From the NCBI RefSeq assembly GCF_020886115.1, contig NZ_AP025185.1, forward strand, positions 930,001 through 994,000: 64,000 bases of DNA. The letters run 5' to 3'. Below the pieces are notes generated by a model. It did no database searches, was not told the origin of the DNA, and saw only the letters and a program-made list of their open reading frames with translations. Shown here piece by piece: positions 52,637 through 60,680 of the stretch. A program made the translations under genes and the position numbers. How positions within the stretch are numbered: position 1 is the stretch's first letter; each line of letters begins with the position of its first letter. This DNA is from Flavobacterium ammonificans (GTDB lineage Bacteria > Bacteroidota > Bacteroidia > Flavobacteriales > Flavobacteriaceae).

Positions 52637-55600
52637 ATGTATTTAATATTTGATACCGAAACCACAGGTTTACCAAAGCGTTGGGACGCACCCATTACCG
52701 ATACTAACAACTGGCCACGTTGTATACAAATTGCTTGGCAGTTGCACGATGATATGGGAAAACTCATCGAGCATCAAGATTATTTGGTCAAACCAGAAGG
52801 CTTTAATATTCCCTATGATGCAGAACGAATTCACGGTATTTCAACGGAGTTAGCGGAGGCGGAAGGAATTCTTATAGCTGAAGTTTTAGAAAAATTCAAT
52901 AGTTCTTTGGCGAAAGCCAAGTTCATTGTAGGTCAGAATTTAGGTTTTGATGTCAATATTATGGGATGCGAATTCCACCGAATGGGAGTAGAATCGCCAA
53001 TGGCATCGTTACCGGTTTTAGATACCTGTACTGAAGTAACGGCTTCCCTTTTAAAATTACCCGGCGGTCGTGGAGGGAAATTCAAATTACCTACCCTAAC
53101 CGAATTGCACAGTTATCTTTTTAATCAGCCATTTGCAGAGGCCCACAATGCCACTGCCGATGTGGAGGCTACAACACGATGTTTTTTAGAATTAATTCGA
53201 CGCGAAATATTTACTAAGGAAGAATTAGATGTACCCGCTTCGTATTTCCAAGATTTTCAAAATAGAAACCCGAGAACGATTGAACTAATTGGATTACAAC
53301 ACATCAATTTAAAAGAAGCTTCAGATCGAATTCGTCAACAGTTCGGAGAGAAACAAGCACCTACGGTTTCGAAACAAACACTTTCAGACAATAAAAAAGC
53401 ATTAATTGATGCTGATTTTGTGCACCTTCATAATCATACTCAGTTCTCAGTTTTGCAATCTACCATAAGTGTTGCTGCATTAGTAAAAGCTGCAGCTAAA
53501 CATAAAATGCCTGCTGTGGCAATGACAGATCACGCCAATTTAATGGGAGCGTTTCATTTTGTTCGCGATATTTTAGCCCATAATAAATCAGCTGCAACCA
53601 AAAACAAAGAAGCGGTTGAAAAAGGAGAAGAACCAACAGAGGTTCCTATGAAACCCATTGTAGGCTGTGAGTTTTTTGTTTGCGACAATCATAAAGACAA
53701 GTCTCGTAAAGACAATGGTTACCAAATTGTTCTTTTGGCAAAAACCAAAAAAGGCTATCATAATTTGGCTAAAATGTCTTCGATTGCGCATACCGAAGGC
53801 TTTTATTATGTACCTAGAATTGATAAAAAAGTAATTCAAGAGTACAAAGAAGATATTATTGTTTTATCAGGTAATCTTTATGGCGAAATCCCAAACAAAG
53901 TTTTGAACTTGGGTGAAAACCAAGCCGAAGAAGCCTTGCTTTGGTGGAAAAATGAATTCCAAAACGATTTTTATATTGAGGTTATGCGCCACAATCAAGA
54001 AGATGAAAATCGGGTGAATACCGCTTTGATTGCTTTGGCTAGAAAGCACGAAGTGAAGCTGGTTGCGACCAACAATATTTTTTATATCGATAAAGAAAAT
54101 GCCAATGCCCACGATATTTTATTGTGTGTGCGCGATGGTGAAAAACAAACTACACCAATAGGCCGAGGTCGTGGTTACCGTTACGGTTTGCCCAATCAAG
54201 AATATTATTTCAAGTCGGGCGATGAGATGAAACAACTTTTCAACGACTTGCCTGAAGCGATTTCCAATATTGCTGAAATTGTAGATAAAATTGAAATTTA
54301 TGATTTAGCCCGTGACGTTTTATTGCCAAAATTTGAAATTCCATCGGAGTTTTTAGTTCCAGAAGATGAGGCAGACGGTGGAAAACGAGGTGAAAATAAG
54401 TATTTACGTTACCTTACTTATGAAGGAGCAAAAAAACGATACCCCGAGATTACTCCCGAAATACAAGAGCGTTTGGACTTTGAGTTGATGACGATTGAAA
54501 ATTCAGGTTATCCAGGTTACTTTTTGATTGTGCAAGATTTCATTGCCGAAGCCAGAAATATGGGCGTGTCTGTTGGTCCTGGAAGGGGTTCGGCAGCGGG
54601 TTCAGTAGTAGCCTATTGTTTGAAAATTACCAATATCGATCCACTGAAATACAACCTGCTTTTTGAGCGTTTCTTAAATCCGGATCGTGTGTCTTTACCC
54701 GATATTGATATTGATTTTGATGATGAAGGGCGAAGCAGTGTGATGGACTATGTGATTCGAAAATATGGTTCCAAACAAGTAGCTCAGATTATTACCTATG
54801 GTAAAATGGCAACGAAATCGGCTATTCGTGATACAGCACGTGTATTGGATTTACCCTTATTTGAGGCCGATAAAATTGCGAAGTTAATTCCAGGCATGAT
54901 GCCGTCGAAATGGAATTTGGCTCGTTTTTTAAACGAAGACGATGCGTTAATCAAGAAAACGGTTCGTCCAGAAGAATACGATAAAATCAAAGAATTAATT
55001 GCCTTAGCTGGTGGAACAGATTTAGGAGGACAAACCATACAACAAGCTAAAGTTTTAGAGGGAAATCTTCGAAACACAGGAATTCACGCTTGCGGTGTGA
55101 TTATTACCCCTGATGATATTACAAATTTTGTACCGGTTGCAACTGCTAAAGATTCGGATTTGTACGTGACTCAATTCGATAACTCGGTGGTAGAAAGTGC
55201 CGGTTTGTTAAAGATGGACTTCTTGGGGTTGAAAACCCTAACCTTAATAAAAGATACGGTTAAATTGGTGAAATACAGATCTGGAATTGATTTGAATCCA
55301 GATGAATTTCCTATTGATGACCAAAAGACATATGAGCTTTTTCAACGTGGTGAGACAGTAGGGATTTTTCAATATGAGAGTCCTGGAATGCAGAAATACA
55401 TGAAGGAATTAAAACCTACGGTTTTTCCTGATTTGATTGCCATGAATGCATTATATCGTCCGGGACCAATTGCGTATATTCCAAGTTTTATTAAACGTAA
55501 AAACGGAGAAGAGCCTATTGTGTATGACTTAGATGATTGCGAAGAGTTATTGAAAGACACCTACGGAATTACGGTTTACCAAGAGCAGGTAATGCTTTTG

Positions 55601-57178
55601 TCGCAAAAATTAGCTGATTTCTCGAAAGGCGATGCTGACGTTTTGCGTAAAGCAATGGGGAAAAAGATGATTGATGTCTTGGCTAAAATGGAACCGAAAT
55701 TCATTGAGCAAGCCATGGCAAAAGGACACGCCAAAGACAAATTAGAGAAAATTTGGAATGACTGGAAGGCTTTTGCCGAATATGCGTTTAATAAATCGCA
55801 CTCTACTTGTTACGCTTGGATTGCCTATCAAACCGCTTATTTGAAAGCCAATTATCCTGCCGAATATATGGCTGCCGTACTTTCAAACAATATGAGCGAT
55901 ATCAAACAAGTGTCGTTTTTTATGGAAGAATGCAAGCGAATGGGATTGCAGGTTTTAGGTCCAGACGTGAACGAGTCGTTTTATAAATTTACTGTAAACG
56001 ATGATTATGCTGTTCGTTTTGGAATGGGAGCGATAAAAGGAGTAGGGTCGGGTGCTGTAGCAACTATTGTCGAGAACAGAAAAGACGGAAAATACAAATC
56101 GATTTTTGATTTGACTAAACGTATTGATTTGCGTGCCGCGAATAAAAAAGCATTAGAGAATCTAGCTTTAGCCGGAGGATTTGATTCGTTTGAAGGTACG
56201 ACTCGTGCACAATATTTTCATGATGATGGCGACGGAATTACTTTTTATGAAAAAGCAATGCGTTACGGAGCTAAGTTCCAAGAAAACGAAAATTCATCAC
56301 AAGTGAGTTTGTTTGGAGAAAGTAGCGATGTGCAAATCGCCGAGCCTGTAGTGCCGCCTTGTGAGGATTGGAGTACCATGGAAAAATTAGCCAAGGAGAA
56401 AGAAGTCGTTGGAATTTATATTTCTGGACATCCTTTAGATGATTATAAATTTGAGATGAAACACTTTTGCAATGCCAAATTGGAAGCGCTGAAACATTTA
56501 GAGCATTATGTAGGGAAAACGCTTTCTTTTGGAGGAATTATCAATAACGTCCAACACAGAGTGGCTAAAAACGGTAAAGGTTGGGCTTCTTTTTTTCTGG
56601 AAGGATACGATGAAAGCTACGAGTTCAGAATCTTTGGAGAAGAGTATTTGAAATTTCGTCACTTTTTGATTCAGAACAACTTTACTTATATGCGTGTTTT
56701 GGTAAAAGAAGGATGGGCTGATAAAGAAACTGGTAAAAAAGGAGAACCTCGATTACAATTTACATTAATCCAATATTTACAAGATGTCTTACCGTCATTT
56801 GCCAAAAAATTAGTTTTGTTATTGAATATCAACGATATTCAAACTGATTTCATCCAGCAATTGAACCAACTTTTTCAAGAGAACAAAGGAGATAACACTG
56901 TTACTTTTGAAATAATGGAATTGGAAAAAATCACAAAAATTGTAGAAACCACTTCTGAAATTTCGGATACTGAAGAAGAAATTTTTGTAGAAGAAACCGA
57001 TGGCGATGAGGTAGATGTTCCATTAATGGAAGCACAAAAAATCAGCTCAACTACTGAAGTGGAAGAAATCAATGTGGTAACTAAATTAAGTATGCCAAGT
57101 CGAAAATTAAAAGTCAAAATATCCAATGAATTGCTTTTTGAATTGGAAAAAAGACAAATTAATTTTAAATTGAATTAG
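52637..57178 (+). CDS. dnaE: DNA polymerase III subunit alpha with N-terminal proofreading exonuclease
   Basis: Replicative polymerase (1513 aa; E. coli DnaE is 1160). An N-terminal DEDDh exonuclease (about residues 1-190) shows YLIFDTETTGLPK and EAHNATADVEATTRCFLELI, with the catalytic His and Asp. The PHP domain follows (DFVHLHNHTQFSVLQSTIS from about 258). The polymerase active-site aspartates lie in LPDIDIDFDDEG (about 686-696), and the pair GPGRGSAAGSVVAYCL precedes them. A helix-hairpin-helix region and OB domain (about 1295-1360) are near the C-terminus. A weakly conserved acidic tail ends it. So proofreading is fused in cis, as known in Bacteroidota relatives. Confidence 0.95.
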   Translation: MYLIFDTETTGLPKRWDAPITDTNNWPRCIQIAWQLHDDMGKLIEHQDYLVKPEGFNIPYDAERIHGISTELAEAEGILIAEVLEKFNSSLAKAKFIVGQNLGFDVNIMGCEFHRMGVESPMASLPVLDTCTEVTASLLKLPGGRGGKFKLPTLTELHSYLFNQPFAEAHNATADVEATTRCFLELIRREIFTKEELDVPASYFQDFQNRNPRTIELIGLQHINLKEASDRIRQQFGEKQAPTVSKQTLSDNKKALIDADFVHLHNHTQFSVLQSTISVAALVKAAAKHKMPAVAMTDHANLMGAFHFVRDILAHNKSAATKNKEAVEKGEEPTEVPMKPIVGCEFFVCDNHKDKSRKDNGYQIVLLAKTKKGYHNLAKMSSIAHTEGFYYVPRIDKKVIQEYKEDIIVLSGNLYGEIPNKVLNLGENQAEEALLWWKNEFQNDFYIEVMRHNQEDENRVNTALIALARKHEVKLVATNNIFYIDKENANAHDILLCVRDGEKQTTPIGRGRGYRYGLPNQEYYFKSGDEMKQLFNDLPEAISNIAEIVDKIEIYDLARDVLLPKFEIPSEFLVPEDEADGGKRGENKYLRYLTYEGAKKRYPEITPEIQERLDFELMTIENSGYPGYFLIVQDFIAEARNMGVSVGPGRGSAAGSVVAYCLKITNIDPLKYNLLFERFLNPDRVSLPDIDIDFDDEGRSSVMDYVIRKYGSKQVAQIITYGKMATKSAIRDTARVLDLPLFEADKIAKLIPGMMPSKWNLARFLNEDDALIKKTVRPEEYDKIKELIALAGGTDLGGQTIQQAKVLEGNLRNTGIHACGVIITPDDITNFVPVATAKDSDLYVTQFDNSVVESAGLLKMDFLGLKTLTLIKDTVKLVKYRSGIDLNPDEFPIDDQKTYELFQRGETVGIFQYESPGMQKYMKELKPTVFPDLIAMNALYRPGPIAYIPSFIKRKNGEEPIVYDLDDCEELLKDTYGITVYQEQVMLLSQKLADFSKGDADVLRKAMGKKMIDVLAKMEPKFIEQAMAKGHAKDKLEKIWNDWKAFAEYAFNKSHSTCYAWIAYQTAYLKANYPAEYMAAVLSNNMSDIKQVSFFMEECKRMGLQVLGPDVNESFYKFTVNDDYAVRFGMGAIKGVGSGAVATIVENRKDGKYKSIFDLTKRIDLRAANKKALENLALAGGFDSFEGTTRAQYFHDDGDGITFYEKAMRYGAKFQENENSSQVSLFGESSDVQIAEPVVPPCEDWSTMEKLAKEKEVVGIYISGHPLDDYKFEMKHFCNAKLEALKHLEHYVGKTLSFGGIINNVQHRVAKNGKGWASFFLEGYDESYEFRIFGEEYLKFRHFLIQNNFTYMRVLVKEGWADKETGKKGEPRLQFTLIQYLQDVLPSFAKKLVLLLNINDIQTDFIQQLNQLFQENKGDNTVTFEIMELEKITKIVETTSEISDTEEEIFVEETDGDEVDVPLMEAQKISSTTEVEEINVVTKLSMPSRKLKVKISNELLFELEKRQINFKLN

Positions 57179-57249
57179 TAAATAAACAAAGGCAATACTT
57201 TCATAACCAAAACTAATTTGGGAATGATAAGAAAATGATTTTTAATTAA

Positions 57250-57257
57250 TAGATTTG
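57250..57257 (+). promoter_or_regulatory. -7 promoter box of trxA
   Basis: TAGATTTG matches TAnnTTTG, 35 bases before the ATG at 57293. A TTTG occurs too far upstream (about 29 bases). Confidence 0.45.
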
Positions 57258-57292
57258 CAGAACATTAATAAACAAACAAAAACATAGATATT

Positions 57293-57610
57293 ATGGCATT
57301 AGCAATAACAGATGCTACTTTTGACGAAGTAGTTTTAAAATCAGACAAACCGGTTTTAGTAGATTTTTGGGCGGCTTGGTGTGGACCATGTAGAATGGTT
57401 GGACCAATCGTTGATGAATTGAGTAATGAATACGAAGGCAAAGTAGTTGTTGGGAAAGTGGATGTAGATGCTAACCAAGAATTTGCTGCAAAATACGGTG
57501 TTAGAAACATTCCTACAGTTTTGATTTTCAAAAATGGAGAAGTAGTAGGTAAGCAAGTTGGAGTTGCTCCAAAACAAACCTATGCAGATAGTTTAGACGC
57601 ATTGTTGTAA
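57293..57610 (+). CDS. trxA: Thioredoxin
   Basis: Cytoplasmic thiol-disulfide reductant (105 aa, standard). The active site is [14 protein letters not shown] (about residues 25-38), with [21 protein letters not shown] and the cis-proline. No signal peptide, so a cytoplasmic form. It has its own -7 box and a strong terminator. Confidence 0.97.
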   Translation: MALAITDATFDEVVLKSDKPVLVDFWAAWCGPCRMVGPIVDELSNEYEGKVVVGKVDVDANQEFAAKYGVRNIPTVLIFKNGEVVGKQVGVAPKQTYADSLDALL

Positions 57611-57632
57611 TCAACTGATTGCATTATTTTAA

Positions 57633-57662
57633 AAAAGGGTTGGCGAAAGTCAATCCTTTTTT
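57633..57662 (+). terminator. Intrinsic terminator after trxA
   Basis: AAAAGGGTTG / CAATCCTTTT stem (one G-T pair) with an 8-base loop, followed by T. Confidence 0.85.
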
Positions 57663-57690
57663 ATTGTATATAAAGTACCAATCGTTTTCC

Positions 57691-57698
57691 TATATTTG
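57691..57698 (+). promoter_or_regulatory. -7 promoter box of the DUF58 gene (leaderless transcript likely)
   Basis: TATATTTG matches TAnnTTTG and ends only four bases before the ATG at 57703. Transcription should begin at or next to the start codon. TTG lies 24 bases upstream of the box. Confidence 0.55.
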
Positions 57699-57702
57699 AA
57701 TT

Positions 57703-58629
57703 ATGAAGATTGAATCAAAAAGAGATATTGTTTCTAGCTTTCATCATTTGGAGTTGTTAGCTCATCAAGTGGTGGAAGGATTTATTTCAGGGATGCACAA
57801 GAGTCCTTTTCATGGTTTTTCTGCAGAATTTGCAGAGCATAAATTGTACAATTCTGGAGAAAGCACCAAACATATCGACTGGAAATTATTTGCCAAAACC
57901 GATAGGCTGTATACCAAGCAATATGAAGAAGAAACCAATTTGCGTTGCCACTTAATTATAGACAATTCGTCTTCCATGCATTATCCTAATTTAAATGATG
58001 GGCAGTCTTTTTATGAAAATAAAATTGGATTTTCAGTACTTGCTTCAGCTGTATTGATGAACGTTTTAAAAAAGCAACGTGATGCAGTGGGATTAAGTGT
58101 TTTTTCAGATCAATACGAATACTATGCGCCAGAGAAAGGAAGTGATCGCCATCATCGAATGTTACTGAATACCTTAGAAAGTCTTTTGGAACGCCCCAAA
58201 GTAACCAAAACTACTGATACGATTACGTATTTACATCAAATTGCGGAGAAGATTCATCGCCGTTCTATGATTATTTTGTTTACCGATATGTTTCAATCAG
58301 AAAATGAAGCGGCTTTGTTTAGTGCCTTACAACATTTGAAGCACAACAAACACAAAGTAGTTATATTTCATGTTTATGATGCTAAATCAGAGTTGGATTT
58401 AGATTTTGATAATATACCCCGAAAGTTTGTGGATATTGAAACAGGTGAAGAAGTTGCTGTTTTTGCTGATTCAGTTCAGAAAGAGTATGAAAATTCAGTT
58501 TCAAACTATTTCAAAAAATTAGCATTATCATGTGCTCAAAATAGAATTCAATATGTTCCAGTGGAAGTAGGGCAAAATTTTAAAAAAATATTACTTACCT
58601 ATTTCGTTGAGAAACAAAACTTTGGTTAA
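57703..58629 (+). CDS. DUF58 domain protein
   Basis: A 308-aa protein with the DUF58 region ESTKHIDWKLFAKTDRLYTK at about residues 51-70. A VWA-like fold follows, with a MIDAS-like LIIDNSSSMHYPN (about 86-98). DUF58 proteins usually accompany MoxR-type AAA ATPases in a complex, but none is adjacent here. I cannot name a function. It starts at an ATG that sits almost on the promoter, so the mRNA may be leaderless; no upstream alternative start extends the conserved domain. The next gene is tRNA-Asp. Confidence 0.9.
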   Translation: MKIESKRDIVSSFHHLELLAHQVVEGFISGMHKSPFHGFSAEFAEHKLYNSGESTKHIDWKLFAKTDRLYTKQYEEETNLRCHLIIDNSSSMHYPNLNDGQSFYENKIGFSVLASAVLMNVLKKQRDAVGLSVFSDQYEYYAPEKGSDRHHRMLLNTLESLLERPKVTKTTDTITYLHQIAEKIHRRSMIILFTDMFQSENEAALFSALQHLKHNKHKVVIFHVYDAKSELDLDFDNIPRKFVDIETGEEVAVFADSVQKEYENSVSNYFKKLALSCAQNRIQYVPVEVGQNFKKILLTYFVEKQNFG

Positions 58630-58666
58630 TTCTAGTTTAGAATATTTAATTTTTTTATCAAAACAC

Positions 58667-58696
58667 TTGTATAAAAGGAAATCTGTTGTATATTTG
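58667..58696 (+). promoter_or_regulatory. Promoter of tRNA-Asp
   Basis: TTG (58667-58669), 19-base spacer, TATATTTG (58689-58696): a full match to the Bacteroidota consensus, 18 bases upstream of the mature tRNA. Confidence 0.72.
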
Positions 58697-58714
58697 CAAC
58701 CGCAATTAAGCAGA

Positions 58715-58788
58715 GGTTTGGTAGTTCAGTTGGTTAGAATACATGCCTGTCACGCATGGGGTCGCGGGTTCGAGTCCCGTCCAGACCG
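58715..58788 (+). tRNA. tRNA-Asp (anticodon GTC)
   Basis: Acceptor GGTTTGG pairs with CCAGACC (one T-G). The anticodon arm CATGC-CTGTCAC-GCATG gives GTC at 58749-58751. T-arm CGGGTTCGAGTCCCG. Length 74 with G discriminator; CCA is not encoded. Confidence 0.98.
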
Positions 58789-58798
58789 CTAAATTGGG

Positions 58799-58828
58799 AA
58801 AAGCACTTCATTATGAAGTGCTTTTTTG
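58799..58828 (+). terminator. Intrinsic terminator after tRNA-Asp
   Basis: AAAAGCACTTCA / TGAAGTGCTTTT perfect 12-bp stem with a TTA loop and T-run. Confidence 0.9.
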
Positions 58829-58859
58829 CCCAAAAACGGTATCTAAAGCTAGTTGTGTT

Positions 58860-58955
58860 GTTTGGTCGGCCTTGTAAGCTGACCTGGTTTAGTAGTTAGA
58901 CCGATGAAAAGCTTTCCAGAAATTCTGATTTTCAGAACTAAGGATAGCTTTTTTG
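58860..58955 (+). ncRNA. Candidate small structured RNA downstream of tRNA-Asp
   Basis: Three successive hairpins: GGTCGGC / GCTGACC with loop CTTGTAA (58864-58884, one G-T pair); GGTTT / AGACC with a 7-base loop (58886-58902, one T-G pair); and AAAAGCT / AGCTTTT (58907-58952), which holds TTCTGA / TCAGAA inside and runs into TTTTTT, like an intrinsic terminator. No TAnnTTTG box lies just upstream, so expression may depend on read-through from tRNA-Asp. The 300 bases from 58829 to 59151 otherwise hold no gene I recognise. Confidence 0.35.
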
Positions 58956-59151
58956 ATTTAAGACTGTACTAAAACGATATAGTGGTTTTATTTTACTCTT
59001 CAATATTAGTTTTTCAGAAATCCATTCTAAAAGAAAACCAACTTTACTTTCCTTTTTTTTATTCTTTCTATCAAGATTTGGTGCTTAATAAAGCTACTCA
59101 AAAAAATAATTGTATTTTTATAAAAAATTAGTTCTATTCAAAACCTTTACA

Positions 59152-59628
59152 TTGAAACATTTTTTTCTTTTTTTAGTAGTCCTATTGTTCAATTCATGTC
59201 AGTATTTTGATAGGCTTGTGCCTTCTGAAAAGGAATTATTGGCAAAAGAATTGAAAGAAATCAACTGGAAAGAAGTAGATGAATTTCCTTCGGTTGCAGA
59301 TTGCGAAAAAATCGATGATAAAACTCAACGACAACAATGTTTTTTCGAAATACTAACCCAGTTAATTCAAGAGAAATTGAGTGTTGATACTTTATCAGTT
59401 CTTTACCCAGAATTAGATACTATTGAGGTGAAAGTAACTGTTTTTCCTAATTCAACGATGCAATTTGAACCGCAATTTCCTAAAGATTCAGTGGCGTATG
59501 ATACGATCAAAATTGACAGTATTTTAAAAGCACGTCTAGTGGATTTTCCAAAAGTGAATCCAGCAATTAAACGCGGCATTCCTGTCAAAACACAATTTGT
59601 ACTTCCTGTTATATTAAAAGTCGAGTAG
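59152..59628 (+). CDS. Lipoprotein with TonB C-terminal-like region
   Basis: A 158-aa hypothetical lipoprotein. From a TTG start at 59152 it begins with a textbook lipoprotein signal ending VVLLFNSC. An alternative TTG at 59110 adds 14 residues before that signal. The remainder contains a cysteine pair (DCEKIDDKTQRQQCF) and a segment DFPKVNPAIKRGIPVKTQF ending in VLPVILKVE that resembles the TonB C-terminal fold. No ATG start exists. It precedes ruvC by 23 bases. Function unknown. Confidence 0.72.
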   Translation: MKHFFLFLVVLLFNSCQYFDRLVPSEKELLAKELKEINWKEVDEFPSVADCEKIDDKTQRQQCFFEILTQLIQEKLSVDTLSVLYPELDTIEVKVTVFPNSTMQFEPQFPKDSVAYDTIKIDSILKARLVDFPKVNPAIKRGIPVKTQFVLPVILKVE

Positions 59629-59651
59629 CTGCTACCCTTAAAAAACTTCAA

Positions 59652-60206
59652 TTGGCAAACGAACGCATCATATTAGGAATTGACCCTGGAACCACTATTA
59701 TGGGTTTTGGATTGATTAAAGTAGTCAATAAAAAGATGGAATTCTTGCAATTGAACGAACTACAATTATCCAAATACGACAATCACTATCAAAAGTTAAA
59801 AATCATTTTTGAACGTACTATTGAACTCATTGAAACCCACCATCCGGATGAAATAGCTATTGAAGCGCCATTCTTTGGAAAGAACGTGCAATCGATGTTG
59901 AAACTAGGTCGCGCACAAGGAGTAGCTATGGCAGCGGGACTTTCTCGCGGAATTCCCATTACAGAATACGAACCTAAAAAAATAAAAATGGCCATCACTG
60001 GAAACGGTAATGCTAGTAAAGAACAAGTAGCCAAAATGCTCCAACAACTGTTAGGTCTTAAAACCTTGCCGAAAAATTTAGACTCCACTGATGGATTAGC
60101 TGCGGCCGTTTGTCACTTCTTTAATTCGGGCCGACTAGAAATTGGAAAAAGTTATTCGGGTTGGGATGCTTTTGTGAAGCAAAATGAGGAACGAATTAAG
60201 CAATAG
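59652..60206 (+). CDS. ruvC: Crossover junction endodeoxyribonuclease RuvC
   Basis: Holliday-junction resolvase (184 aa). The catalytic acidic residues are visible in ILGIDPGTTIMGFG (Asp), AIEAPFFGKNVQS (Glu) and LDSTDGLAAAVCH (two Asp). The start is probably TTG at 59652 (reading ANERIILGID); no ATG precedes the conserved core. The stop codon (60204-60206) touches the left repeat of the cassette that follows. Confidence 0.94.
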   Translation: MANERIILGIDPGTTIMGFGLIKVVNKKMEFLQLNELQLSKYDNHYQKLKIIFERTIELIETHHPDEIAIEAPFFGKNVQSMLKLGRAQGVAMAAGLSRGIPITEYEPKKIKMAITGNGNASKEQVAKMLQQLLGLKTLPKNLDSTDGLAAAVCHFFNSGRLEIGKSYSGWDAFVKQNEERIKQ

Positions 60207-60674
60207 TGTTCAGTGTGCAGGTTTTAGTGTTCAGTCAAACTAATTTTATTCTATGAGATTTCAAGATTTATTAGCCTACAAAAAAGGATTTATTGTTGCG
60301 ATGGAAATTTTTGAATTAACGAAAAATTTCCCAAAAGAGGAAATCTATTCTTTAACGGATCAAATTCGTAGAAGTTCTAGAAGTGTTACAATAACTATAG
60401 CTGAAGCATATAGAAAAAGAGAGTATCCAAAATATTTTCATAGTAAATTAACTGACGCTGATTCAGAAAATTCAGAGACGCAGGGTTGGTTAGAATACGC
60501 TTTAGCTTGTAAATATATTTCACAAGAAATTCACGATTCTATTCTTGAAAAGTCAAAAGAAGTTGGTAAGCTTATCAATTTTATGATATTAAATCCAGGT
60601 AAATTTGGTTCTAAATCTGAAAACTAATATTTTCTTAATCTCGTCTGACCACTAAAATCTGACCACTGACCACT
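60205..60674. mobile_element. Putative cassette: four-helix-bundle gene flanked by 32-bp inverted repeats
   Basis: The left end (60205-60236) and the reverse complement of the right end (60643-60674) match at 26 of 32 positions. Each end is made of reiterated units: TGTTCAGT appears twice on the left and TGACCACT twice on the right, plus a partial copy. The gene inside begins 16 bases after the left end, and the right end stops six bases before the hemW ATG. ruvC and hemW remain intact. No transposase is present. Confidence 0.55.
60253..60627 (+). CDS. Four-helix-bundle protein (23S rRNA intervening-sequence type)
   Basis: A 124-aa all-helical protein. Motifs of the family are FQDLLAYKKGFIVAMEIFEL, LTDQIRRSSRSVTITIAEAY and QGWLEYALACKYIS. 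Members are found in intervening sequences of 23S rRNA and as stand-alone genes in Bacteroidota; their function is unknown. The gene has no rRNA context here. Paired inverted repeats on both sides suggest it belongs to a mobile cassette. Confidence 0.92.
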   Translation: MRFQDLLAYKKGFIVAMEIFELTKNFPKEEIYSLTDQIRRSSRSVTITIAEAYRKREYPKYFHSKLTDADSENSETQGWLEYALACKYISQEIHDSILEKSKEVGKLINFMILNPGKFGSKSEN

Positions 60675-60680
60675 TTAAAA

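Noticed and set aside
58864..58902. A third tRNA gene (threonine, TGT-like loop)
   Set aside because: The stem is seven pairs, there is no T-loop GTTCRA and no acceptor stem, so it is not a functional tRNA.
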